A DNA stretch of 17,527 nucleotides from JALZBN01 sp035525375. Its GTDB lineage: Bacteria > Actinomycetota > Acidimicrobiia > Acidimicrobiales > AC-14. The stretch covers positions 1 through 17,527 of the forward strand of contig DATLEI010000090.1 in assembly GCA_035525375.1 (NCBI GenBank). Reading direction: 5' to 3'. This document shows, piece after piece, positions 1 to 6,357 of this stretch; positions within the stretch are counted from its first letter, which is position 1, and every line of letters starts with the position of its first letter. The position numbers were made by a program, and so were the translations under genes. The notes under the pieces were generated by a model. The model worked only from the letters and a program-made list of their open reading frames with translations. It ran no database searches and was not told the DNA's origin.

Positions 1-186
1 GACACAGTCGACGCTGAGTGGTGCGATTGGCCTCGTGGGCTGGTTTCTGCCCCAAAATCACCACCATCAGTGACGTGTCGGACGTGGGGGCGATTCTCCC
101 CCCTCCAAAGTTCTGACTCCTATTCGTGCTGGTCACGGCCCGGTTTTTGCAGTAGGTGTGTCGTTTGCAAACGATTTGCAAACGCG
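1..186. repeat. 186-bp palindrome-rich repeat, copy I (cut by window edge)
   Basis: This stretch matches 3047-3232 almost base for base, with only a handful of substitutions and 1-bp indels over 186 bp. It contains an imperfect foldback (GTGGTG, GATT and their complements around 17-72), the 16-mer GTGTCGGACGTGGGGG, a C-run, and at its right end a perfect 10-bp stem: CGTTTGCAAA at 162-171 and TTTGCAAACG at 175-184, separated by CGA. The left partner of the GTGTCGGACGTGGGGG arm (CCCCCACGTCCGACAC in copy II) would lie before base 1, so the element is incomplete here. It sits directly upstream of the decayed barrel-MarR cassette. No protein is likely in it; short ORFs across it are repeat shadows. 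Confidence 0.85.
162..184. repeat. Perfect 10-bp hairpin in repeat copy I
   Basis: The arms CGTTTGCAAA and TTTGCAAACG are exact reverse complements around a 3-nt CGA loop. The same hairpin occurs at 3207-3229. Variants with 6-bp perfect arms (TGCAAA, CGT, TTTGCA) occur at 2828-2842 and 9822-9836. All four follow a GTGTCG. It could be a recombinase or regulator recognition site, or an RNA hairpin; the sequence does not decide which. Confidence 0.8.
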
Positions 187-209
187 ATGAGGCCTCGGGG
201 CCTTGCAGA

Positions 210-557
210 GTGGCAAAAAAGGTCTCGATCGCGGCATCATCCTGCTCTTCTCACTTCGGCGACACTGCCCGCGTCAACACAACAGGCGCCGACTTCGACA
301 GCTGGAAGTCGGTGTTCGACGAGCACGCCGCCAGCCGCAAGGCACATGGCGCCGTCGGCCATCGCGTGCTTCGGCGCAGCGACGAGTTCAACACCGTGAT
401 GGTGCTCACCGAGTTCGGCGACCGGTCCCAGGCGGAGGCGTTCCTCGCCGATCCTTCGCTTCGTGCCGCCATGGGCCGGGCCGGCGTCGAGGGCGTACCG
501 GAGATCACCTTCTGGGAGGTCGCAGAAAAGCTTGCCTACTCGTCGATCGGCGTCTAG
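210..557 (+). pseudogene. Decayed duplicate of small alpha/beta-barrel (cyclase / ABM-like) protein
   Basis: From base 288 the frame matches the intact gene at 10000-10296 (ADFDSWK, VLRRSDE, MVLTEFGDRSQAEAF, EITFWEVAE) at about 90% identity. The 5' end differs: the ATGATC start region of the intact copy is reduced to ATC, the Shine-Dalgarno site is lost, and a non-homologous stretch precedes ADFDSW, so the first beta strand is missing. The frame is open from 156, and GTG 210 could still start a 115-aa product, so expression cannot be excluded. The family is a small dimeric ferredoxin-like barrel (antibiotic-biosynthesis monooxygenase / cyclase type). The substrate is unknown. It is followed at once by the broken MarR copy. 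Confidence 0.6.
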
Positions 558-584
558 CCCGCCTCGCTCGGGGCCGACCATGCC

Positions 585-1126
585 TTGAAACGGGCCCCTG
601 TTGCCAACGCACCTGCAGCGTTCCGAGCCGAGTTTCCGGGCGGCAACCCGTGGGCGAACCAGGCGATGCGCAACCTGGTCCGCCTCAGCGACGTGCTGGT
701 CGACGCGGTCAACCGTCGTCTTCGGGTCCATGGCTTGCATCTGGCGACGGCCCAAGCCCTGTGGGTGCTCGAGAGGGCAGATCACCCTTTGACCCCAAAC
801 GAGATCGGCGGGCATCTCCACCTGACGAGTGGGACGGTAACCACGGTGATCGACAGCCTTGAGAAGCGCGGTCTGGTGGAGCGCCAGCCCACCCCCAAGA
901 CCGACGCAAGGTCCTCGTGTCGATCACCGATGCAGGCCTAGCGGTGCTCAACCGCTACTTGCCGGAGGCGGTGGCCATCCAGACCGCCATGCTGGGCGGC
1001 CTCAACGACGATGAGCTTCAGACACTGAGCGAGTTGTTGACCCGCGCTCTGAGCTCCACCGACGGCACCGACCCCTACGCCGTTGCCGAGGCGGCCGCGC
1101 CACGCCAGCGCCGCCGATCCCGATGA
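585..1126 (+). pseudogene. Frameshifted duplicate of MarR-family regulator
   Basis: This aligns with the intact MarR gene at 10325-10870. The same TTG opens the frame, and the winged-helix region (LTPNEIGGHLHLTSGTV) is preserved. Near 886-890 one C of a C-run present in the intact copy is missing. The frame is therefore lost in the wing (after LVERQP) and resumes one frame over at about 917 (SITDAGL...LLTRALSSTDG). A further 3-bp loss lies near the C-terminus. The frameshift removes part of the wing and the C-terminal dimerisation helix, so the copy is very probably inactive. It follows the barrel pseudogene by 27 bp, as in the intact cassette. Confidence 0.85.
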
Positions 1127-1187
1127 GCCAGCGCGGAGTCGTCGATCCCGATTGGCTCAGACCCGAGTCGAGCAACCCGATCGGAAC

Positions 1188-1982
1188 TTGACGAACCAGG
1201 TTCAGACCTCCCCCACGGTTACGCTGCCATCGGTGTTCGTTTCCGACCTGCGGCACTTCCTTGACATGCCCGACGATGCGCCAGCGCCCGCCAGACGGAT
1301 GGCGGCGCACCTCGCCCGCATCGTTGAGGCGGGAACGGATAGCCCCTCCGGCGAGCCGACGCAGAGTTCAAACCGATGCACCCGCCGGCCGGGACGCCGG
1401 CGTTGCGTGGGACTAATCGAGGTCGTGCGTTTCGATGTTCCGCCGTCGATCAAGTGGTGGTGCCCGGTCTGCGGAGACGAGGGTGTCGTGAGCGGCTGGG
1501 AGGGTTCGCCGTTCGACCAGCGCGGGGCCTCGCCAGATGTCGACGGCAACGTCGACGCGCTCCGCGGCCTTCTCGACTCGTCGTCGGGCGGCCCGCTTGT
1601 CGAGGGCGTCCCGAGGATTTCGGGACGATGGCGGATCACCGAGACGGAGCTGTGGGACCAGGACGCCATGGAACTCGCTGGCCCGGCGATCATCGAGTTC
1701 GGCTCCGACGACACGGGCTCGTTTAGGTTCGTCGCCATCGAGGCTTGGATGGATGTTCGCCACTCGGACCGGAGCGGGCCTCCGGGTGTGGAGTTCACCT
1801 GGCAGGGCCACGACGAGGGGGATCCGACCAGCGGGCGTGGGTGGGCCAGCCTCGCCCCAAACGGGAGTCTCTCGGGTCGAATCTTCATCCATCTCGGTGA
1901 CGACTCCAGCTTCGTGGCCGTCCCCGAGGCAAGCACCAGCCATGGCGGTAACGATGTCGTACACCCGCGTCGTCACCGATAG
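1188..1982 (+). CDS. Hypothetical protein: Cys4 zinc-ribbon-like N-domain joined to a WRITE-type beta domain
   Basis: The product is about 264 aa from TTG 1188; GTG 1233 is an alternative. The frame is open further upstream into the MarR pseudogene, so the start is uncertain. Residues 13-110 resemble a conserved actinobacterial hypothetical family (LPSVFVSDLRHFLDMPDD, then SGWEGSPFD) with four cysteines, C64, C73, C92 and C95 (C-x8-C and CPVC), which suggests a zinc ribbon. Residues from about 145 (GRWRITETELWDQDA, IEFG, GWASL, HLGDDSSF) resemble a second conserved hypothetical family. From memory these two usually occur as separate proteins, so this may be a fusion. No enzymatic motif is seen. 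A role in nucleic-acid binding is only a guess from the ribbon. Confidence 0.6.
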   Translation: MTNQVQTSPTVTLPSVFVSDLRHFLDMPDDAPAPARRMAAHLARIVEAGTDSPSGEPTQSSNRCTRRPGRRRCVGLIEVVRFDVPPSIKWWCPVCGDEGVVSGWEGSPFDQRGASPDVDGNVDALRGLLDSSSGGPLVEGVPRISGRWRITETELWDQDAMELAGPAIIEFGSDDTGSFRFVAIEAWMDVRHSDRSGPPGVEFTWQGHDEGDPTSGRGWASLAPNGSLSGRIFIHLGDDSSFVAVPEASTSHGGNDVVHPRRHR

Positions 1983-2012
1983 AAAGCCACCCGGGGCCCG
2001 TTGGTCGCCCGG

Positions 2013-2018
2013 TACAAT
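2013..2018 (+). promoter_or_regulatory. -10 element for a leaderless transcript
   Basis: TACAAT lies 6 nt before GTG 2025. No Shine-Dalgarno sequence precedes that GTG. This matches the arrangement of leaderless actinobacterial mRNAs, where transcription starts on the start codon itself. No convincing -35 box is visible. The site supports GTG 2025 over the upstream GTG at 2001 as the antitoxin start. Confidence 0.5.
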
Positions 2019-2024
2019 CGACAC

Positions 2025-2249
2025 GTGGCGACGACCAAGCACCGCGACCCCGAACTCGAGGCGATTGTCGGGCGAGCCCGAGCACGACTGGCTGCTGATG
2101 GCGATTTCCGACCGCCCCGAGCCGGGGGATTCACGTCAGCTCTGCCAATCGAAGCTCAAGAGATCGTTCATGACTGGCTTGACGATGGTGGCTACGAGCG
2201 TGCCCTCGAGCTGATCACCTCGCAGGATCCGGATCTCGCCAACCAGTAG
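2025..2249 (+). CDS. Putative antitoxin of a VapBC-like pair
   Basis: This is a small 74-aa charged protein starting ATTKHRDPEL and ending SQDPDLANQ. It has no membrane segment. It ends 9 bp before a PIN-like gene on the same strand, the usual antitoxin-then-toxin order. GTG 2025 is preferred because TACAAT sits 6 nt upstream and no ribosome site supports 2001. The centre (PIEAQEIVHDWLDDGGYERALELI) looks helical and could be the toxin-binding part. No ribbon-helix-helix or AbrB motif is certain. The antitoxin call rests mostly on size and context. Confidence 0.55.
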   Translation: MATTKHRDPELEAIVGRARARLAADGDFRPPRAGGFTSALPIEAQEIVHDWLDDGGYERALELITSQDPDLANQ

Positions 2250-2258
2250 CCCAGTGTC

Positions 2259-2687
2259 GTGATCATCATCGACGACCAGCTGCTGTTGGATGCCCTGAGC
2301 GGTCGCGCCGTCAACGCCGTCGCAGACCCGTTCGAGCGGGGTGAGGTGTTCACCACTGGTTGTTGGTACTACCGGCTGGGTCGCGCCGTCAACGCTGGAG
2401 CGGGAACGGGATCGCTTTCCCGCCGCTTCGAGGCACTCGACCCGCCGACAAGAGCTCGTGCGCTCAGAGCGCTCGATGAGCTTCCTGACCAGATCGGGCT
2501 GCTCAGCCTTCGGGGTCTGGTTCCAGTGATGCGGGCGCTTCGCGTCCGGCGTCCACTGAATATGCTCAACGCCGAAGCCTTGGCCGCTGCACTGGTACTC
2601 GATGCGTCGGTCGTCGTCACCACCGATTCCCCGCTACTGCGGTCCGGCGCCGCCGATCTGGAGGTGCACTACCAGCTTGCGGATTAG
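2259..2687 (+). CDS. PIN-domain-like toxin (VapC-type ribonuclease)
   Basis: The product is 142 aa from GTG 2259. PIN ribonucleases use clustered acidic residues to bind Mg2+. Here D5/D6 follow a hydrophobic strand (MIIIDD), E29 could be a second ligand, E106 lies in NAEALAAALVLDA, and D123 lies in VVTTDSPLL. The last two blocks match the usual PIN layout of a helix with an acidic residue followed by a strand ending T-x-D. The length fits VapC proteins. With the small gene 9 bp upstream it probably forms a toxin-antitoxin operon whose target would be RNA. The match is motif-level only; a structural comparison would settle it. Confidence 0.6.
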   Translation: MIIIDDQLLLDALSGRAVNAVADPFERGEVFTTGCWYYRLGRAVNAGAGTGSLSRRFEALDPPTRARALRALDELPDQIGLLSLRGLVPVMRALRVRRPLNMLNAEALAAALVLDASVVVTTDSPLLRSGAADLEVHYQLAD

Positions 2688-2818
2688 ATGAAAACTCAGG
2701 TGCGAAAGTGGTAACGACGGACCTTGCTCACCACCGAGAGCCACGCGTCCGCCATTGTCATCCGACACTTCATGCCGCGTCGCCTCGACTTGTTCGATGC
2801 TCTTCCCAATACGTGGGT

Positions 2819-2988
2819 GTGTCGCCGTGCAAACGTTTTGCAAACGACCGGGTTCTGGCAGGGAGCGGCAACGAGCGGCAAGGAGCAACATGAACGCCCT
2901 GCTCAGCTGCCGCTTGCTGCCGCTTGCTGCCGTTGGCTGCCGCTCCCTGCATGACAGGGGCGGTTAGTTCAAGTCCCCCCTCCGACAC
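2819..2988. repeat. GTGTCG...CGACAC element, long form (with 96-bp palindromic insert)
   Basis: The element is bounded by GTGTCG (2819-2824) and CGACAC (2983-2988). Its ends match the 74-bp element at 9813-9886: the TGCAAA/TTTGCA hairpin at 2828-2842, then a right end with TTCAAGTCC and CCCCTCCGACAC. The extra length is an insert at about 2864-2959. The insert is flanked by CAGGG on both sides and carries 13-bp perfect inverted arms, GCAGGGAGCGGCA (2858-2870) and TGCCGCTCCCTGC (2938-2950), with a tandem CGCTTGCTGC inside. Confidence 0.75.
2858..2950. repeat. Nested 93-bp inverted repeat inside the long element
   Basis: The outer arms are perfect over 13 bp: GCAGGGAGCGGCA and TGCCGCTCCCTGC. 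The interior is partly complementary as well: GAGCGGCAAGGAGCAA on the left faces the tandem CGCTTGCTGC units on the right. CAGGG at 2859-2863 and 2955-2959 could be a 5-bp target duplication. It looks like a small non-coding palindromic insertion (REP- or MITE-like). Confidence 0.65.
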
Positions 2989-2989
2989 A

Positions 2990-3052
2990 GCGACCCCCAC
3001 GTCCGACACACCCACCCCCACGTCCGACACACCCACCCCCACGTCCGACACA
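2990..3052. repeat. Three tandem 21-bp units
   Basis: The units span 2990-3010, 3011-3031 and 3032-3052. All end CACGTCCGACACA. Units 2 and 3 are identical, and unit 1 differs only in its first three bases. They extend the CCGACACA right end of the preceding element. There are no spacers, so this is not a CRISPR array. Confidence 0.85.
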
Positions 3053-3135
3053 GTTGACGCTGAGTGGTGCGATTGGCCTCGTGGGCTGGTTTTGCCCAGA
3101 AATCACCACCATCAGTGATGTGTCGGACGTGGGGG
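3036..3135. repeat. 100-bp foldback with a 16-bp perfect outer stem
   Basis: CCCCCACGTCCGACAC (3036-3051) and GTGTCGGACGTGGGGG (3120-3135) are exact reverse complements. Shorter arms continue inside: CTGA/TCAG, GTGGTG-GATT against AATC-CACCAC with one bulged base, and TGGGC/GCCCA. The 3' GGGGG arm can instead pair with the CCCCC at 3143-3147 across CAAGTCT, so two structures compete, as in an attenuator. No downstream reading frame was recognised that it would control. Confidence 0.7.
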
Positions 3136-3232
3136 CAAGTCTCCCCCCTCCAAAGTTTCTGACTCTTATTCGTGCTGGTCACGGCCCGGTTTTGCAGTAG
3201 GTGTGTCGTTTGCAAACGATTTGCAAACGCGA
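3047..3232. repeat. 186-bp palindrome-rich repeat, copy II
   Basis: This is the partner of 1-186 and about 95% identical. It includes the inverted 16-mer (3120-3135), the GGGGG/CCCCC hairpin (3131-3147) and the perfect 10-bp hairpin at 3207-3229. Here the left stem arm is present. Unlike copy I, no barrel-MarR cassette follows; the sequences diverge right after CAAACGCGA. Confidence 0.85.
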
Positions 3233-3723
3233 GGCTTGAGAAGGAGATCTTGACCAGCATGACCAGCATCCGGTCGTCGTTGTGGTCTCGATCGTGATCA
3301 TGGCTGTTCCTCCTCTTGATGGGGGAACCAGCCAACTCCGCCCGCTCAGCCGGCGATTGGTGGCACCCCACGCGGGCGGCCGGGCTGAGCGTTATGGGGC
3401 GCATCACAATCGGTACGGTCGACGCCCAGCTGTCCGCCCGAGTATCCGTCTGATCTGGCGCGGCGGTTGGCGGTCGGCGGTCGGCGATCGTGACGCGAGG
3501 CGCGCAGGTCACTGGGCGATCTGGCTGCCTGCGGAAGCGAGATCAGCAGAGCAGCGCGTCCGACGCCACGTACTTGGCTTAGCGTCGGCACCCTCACGCC
3601 GGGCCCGCCGAACCGCCTCGCCGCGCGACTCGCCCCCCGATCCCGGCTTCTGCTGCGTTTTCATCAAGGCCGCCTCGGTTAACGCAACCCCGGCTCTCGC
3701 ATGCGCAGCTCGCTCTCCACCGT
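3233..3723. other. Gene-poor stretch
   Basis: Frames are open on both strands because of high GC, but none gives a protein-like sequence, a recognisable motif or a ribosome site with a sensible start. I see only an AGGAG at 3240-3244 followed by TTG, leading to a short frame of no recognisable content. It is treated as non-coding or decayed. Confidence 0.4.
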
Positions 3724-3924
3724 GTGGAGCCGGTCGTCGTAGCCGATCTTGGCGGAACAGGTCGACCAGGCTGTCGTGGGCGCGAAGTCCGCCGTGAACG
3801 CAGCGTCTACGGGGTGGTCTCCTACCCGGGATGGTTTGTCAACGAGGTGCGGGTCCGTGCTCAGCTTCAAGACCGCGACGGGATCCAGTTTGAGGTGTTC
3901 TACCGGGAGAACGATCAGAAATGA
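3724..3924 (+). pseudogene. Possible 3' gene remnant
   Basis: The frame ends YPGWFVNEVRVRAQLQDRD and FEVFYRENDQK before TGA at 3922-3924. This end reads like real protein (hydrophobic core, charged tail), whereas the upstream part (RPGCRGREVRRERS) does not. YPGWFV recalls the C-terminal part of NERD-type nuclease-related proteins, but the match is too short to assign. The opposite strand is also open here. It may equally be chance. Confidence 0.2.
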
Positions 3925-3959
3925 TCCGCCGGCGTTCGCCGCATATGCGCTTGTGCGTT

Positions 3960-4649
3960 TCAGCCGCCAGCCGCAGCGGTGACCGGCGCCGATGTCTGGT
4001 CCCTCCTGCCGCGCTGGGCGTTGATCGCGAGCGGGAGCAGCGCCAGGAAGAACGGGAACGGTGGGATGAACGTGATCGACAGGGGGTCGCTGCGGACGAG
4101 CAGTCCTGTCGTCACGCCACCGAGACCGATCAGAAGGATCGTTGGCCAACCGAAGCGCTGAGATCGACGCCAGTCGACGGCGAGCCACACCAGTGCCGCC
4201 GCTGCGAGCAGTGACAGGAGGATGAAGACCCCATCTCCTTCGAGGACAGCGTCCGCGAAAGAGTTGTGGTTGGCATCGCCGGTTGCAACATCGCTGGCCC
4301 GCCCGGCGACGAACGCGACGCGAAGCAGGCACAGCACGACCCACCCGCCGGCGGCGAACGACCACACCATAGCGGCCCGCCGGCCGGTGTTGGGGTCGCG
4401 ACGCGAGGTATGTGTAAACCGGAGAAGGCCGACGGCGGCGAGGACGGCGGCGGCGGCGGCTGCGATGTTCGCCCACCGGTAGGCGGCTATCTCGGCTGCG
4501 ACGGCGGCGTACTTCTCGCTGATCGTGTCCAGCTCGTACAGGTCTTGTAGACGTGCAGGAGCGGTGAGCGGCCCGGCGAGGTAGGCGGCGACGGCCGCAA
4601 AAAGAAGCGTTGATGTCGTCCAGTGGGTCCGCTGATTGTGTGTGTTCAT
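3960..4649 (-). CDS. Six-helix integral membrane protein, function unknown
   Basis: The product is 229 aa from ATG 4649 (MNTHNQRTHW). GGAGG lies at 4655-4659, five bases upstream, which decides the start over the in-frame ATG 4790. That longer start would add a 47-residue Arg/His-rich, unlikely N-terminus. Hydrophobic segments fall at about residues 12-30, 60-77, 92-116, 139-158, 167-185 and 191-210, with a Pro/Phe-rich last segment (FIPPFPFFLALLPLAI) and a polar tail. No transporter or enzyme motif is recognised. It is last in the minus-strand cluster, about 200 bp after the isomerase pseudogene, and may have its own promoter. ATG 4790 is preceded by AAGGAAGGAA. One frame over, a short peptide-like stretch ends MVDEFTVQ at 4673, which may be the remnant of a small gene. 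Confidence 0.65.
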   Translation of the reverse strand: MNTHNQRTHWTTSTLLFAAVAAYLAGPLTAPARLQDLYELDTISEKYAAVAAEIAAYRWANIAAAAAAVLAAVGLLRFTHTSRRDPNTGRRAAMVWSFAAGGWVVLCLLRVAFVAGRASDVATGDANHNSFADAVLEGDGVFILLSLLAAAALVWLAVDWRRSQRFGWPTILLIGLGGVTTGLLVRSDPLSITFIPPFPFFLALLPLAINAQRGRRDQTSAPVTAAAGG

Positions 4650-4847
4650 TGATGCCTCCATGTTGTGTCGCTTCATTGGACGGTGAACTCGTCGACCATG
4701 CCGGCGGTGGCGTGGATTCGTTCGCTGCTGCTGTCGTCGATGGCGGCGGTGCTGCTGGGGCCGACCGGCAGGTCGCAGACGAGCGCTCATTTCCTTCCTT
4801 TCTGTTTGGTCGTTGGACAAAAGACGCGGAGCGGGCCGGGGCGGCGC

Positions 4848-5597
4848 TCAGAAGAGCACGGTTGTCTGCAGAAGGCCTTCGGCGGGCAGGCGACGGAGAC
4901 GGTGCGGGCAAACTCGACAGCGTCGAGTTCGAGCCTTGAACCAGCGTTTCCGGATCTGTAGCTGCCGCAGCTGGCCCCGTGAGCTGGAGGCGGAAGGGCT
5001 GGCGATGGCTGTCGGCCCATTCACCCACGACGTCGGCAATGAGCCGACCGTCGTGCTCGGCAGTTAGGACGAGTTCGCGACCGGTCGCCGTTGCGATGTC
5101 GACGCGGTGCCTCCAAAGATCCCGTGTGTAGACGACGTCCATCAGCCAGCCGAGCCGGATACGGCGGCCGCCAGGAGCGCTCAGCGGGATTCGCCGCATC
5201 GGGCCGCGGACCCGGGCGCGCCCGCGCCGGAACCGAGGCTCCGCGTCCACCATCCGCGCCATGAGCTCCTGATTGGGAAATCCGCGCCGCTCGATGACCT
5301 GAAATCGTTGATGCCGTCGAGCGGGTCAGCCAGCCCCAGCTCCTTGGCGACACGCGGACCGTTGCGGAACTGGCGCACCATCTCCCGCATGGACGCCACG
5401 CCCTCGGCGGCGCCCAGCGTGTGCGCAACGATGTCTCGCACTGTCCAGCGATCGCAGTCGGTGGCCCGGTCCCAATCATCGGCGCCGAGCGACCGCACCA
5501 CGTCCAGGTATCGCCGACCCTCGGCGGCCGCGAGGATTCGGCCCTCGCTGCGGCCGATGGGCGGGATGGTCAAGACGTCCACCAAGGTTTCCAGCAT
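4848..5597 (-). pseudogene. Maleylpyruvate isomerase-family (mycothiol-dependent, DinB-like) protein, frameshifted
   Basis: The N-terminal half (GRRYLDVVRSLGADDWDRAT, RWTVRDIVAHTLGAAEG) is typical of the mycothiol-dependent maleylpyruvate isomerase fold, including the metal-binding His of the DIVAHTLGA block. ATG 5597 lies 4 nt after the stop of the upstream gene. The frame then breaks three times: near 5300 (INDF to QELMARMVDAEP), near 4972 (RLQLTGPA to LELDAVEFARTVS) and near 4885 (to LPAEGLLQTTVLF, stop 4848). With one base restored at each point it reads as a full-length protein of about 250 aa. These enzymes or their relatives use mycothiol in ring-cleavage or thiol chemistry. As it stands the gene is broken. 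Confidence 0.8.
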
Positions 5598-5601
5598 TTG
5601 C

Positions 5602-6357
5602 TCAGGCCGCCGTGTCCAGCGCCTTGTGCAGCCGCTCATCGAAGCCGTCGGCCAGCGCACGGAGCGCCGCCGGGCAGTCGCCGGTGTAGGTGGCGCCGTG
5701 CATGAGCGCGAGGCACTCGGGGGCGACATCGGCCAGACCGCGGATCGTCGAGCCTGCGTGCGGCGTGAGAGGCATCCCGCCGAGGGAATCCTGGTGCTCG
5801 AAGGCGGGCGAGACGATGTCGCCAGTGGTCGTGGCCGGCGTGGCGCCTTCGTAGGCGAAGAGGTCCCCGCACAGCAGCGTGGCGGTGGTCTCCTCGAAGA
5901 GCATGCCGGCCTCCCAGGGACCCTGCACGAAAGGCGTGCTCGTGTAACGCACCCGTCGCGTTCCGAGGTCCAGCACCTCGGTCTCCGCCAGGACACGCGG
6001 TCGGTGGTCCACCATGTCGGAGAGCTGCACCATCACCGCGCCCTGGCCGTGCACGACCCGGGCCTCCGGCGCGACCGCGAGCCACTGGGCCAAGGCCCCG
6101 AACTCATCGGCCCGCGAGGCATGACCGGAGCTGATCCAATGGAGTCGGTGCGCGGGCAGGATGCGCTCGACGGCGGCGCGCACCTCGGGGAACATCCAAC
6201 GCATGCCGGTGGAGAACAGCAGGGGCTCCTCGGCATCGATGAGGAACTGGTTGAACGTAAACCCCTTGGAGAGCGCCTCGGGGACGAACACCGAGATGCG
6301 GTAGATGTCGGGGGCCACTTCGTCGACTGTTGAGTTCATGGGACCACGATGAACCAT
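5602..6357 (-). CDS. Metallo-beta-lactamase-fold hydrolase / ODP-type protein with altered metal ligands
   Basis: The product is about 251 aa. The fold is recognisable from EVAPDIYRISVF, FNQFLIDAEEPLLFSTG, WISSGHASRADEFGAL, STPFVQGPWEAG, LLCGDLFA and CLALMHGATYTGD. In flavodiiron/ODP relatives the first ligand block is H-x-E-x-D. Here H79 is followed by ASRADE, which has one extra residue and a displaced acidic side chain. The His expected in the T-P-H-V block is Phe (TPFVQG). D165 and H220 remain. Metal binding may therefore be partial or absent. ATG 6357 overlaps the upstream TGA as TGATG; GTG 6360 and ATG 6339 are alternatives. It is co-transcribed with the LAL regulator and the isomerase pseudogene. 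Confidence 0.7.
   Translation of the reverse strand: MVHRGPMNSTVDEVAPDIYRISVFVPEALSKGFTFNQFLIDAEEPLLFSTGMRWMFPEVRAAVERILPAHRLHWISSGHASRADEFGALAQWLAVAPEARVVHGQGAVMVQLSDMVDHRPRVLAETEVLDLGTRRVRYTSTPFVQGPWEAGMLFEETTATLLCGDLFAYEGATPATTTGDIVSPAFEHQDSLGGMPLTPHAGSTIRGLADVAPECLALMHGATYTGDCPAALRALADGFDERLHKALDTAA

Noticed and set aside
2770..3051. Minus-strand ORF with SDVGVGV repeats and GGLELTAP
   Set aside because: It is the reverse reading of the tandem repeat and of a tRNA-like T-arm sequence, a known type of false ORF.
2990..3052. Possible CRISPR array
   Set aside because: The three 21-bp units are directly adjacent with no spacers, and no cas gene is recognisable.
1..3232. Integron attC sites
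   Set aside because: The palindromes lack the GTTRRRY/RYYYAAC core boxes and no integron integrase is in view; the cassette analogy is only structural.
3282..3797. 171-aa plus-strand ORF
   Set aside because: Arg/Ser/Pro-rich composition without motif, no ribosome site, typical of a chance open frame in GC-rich DNA.
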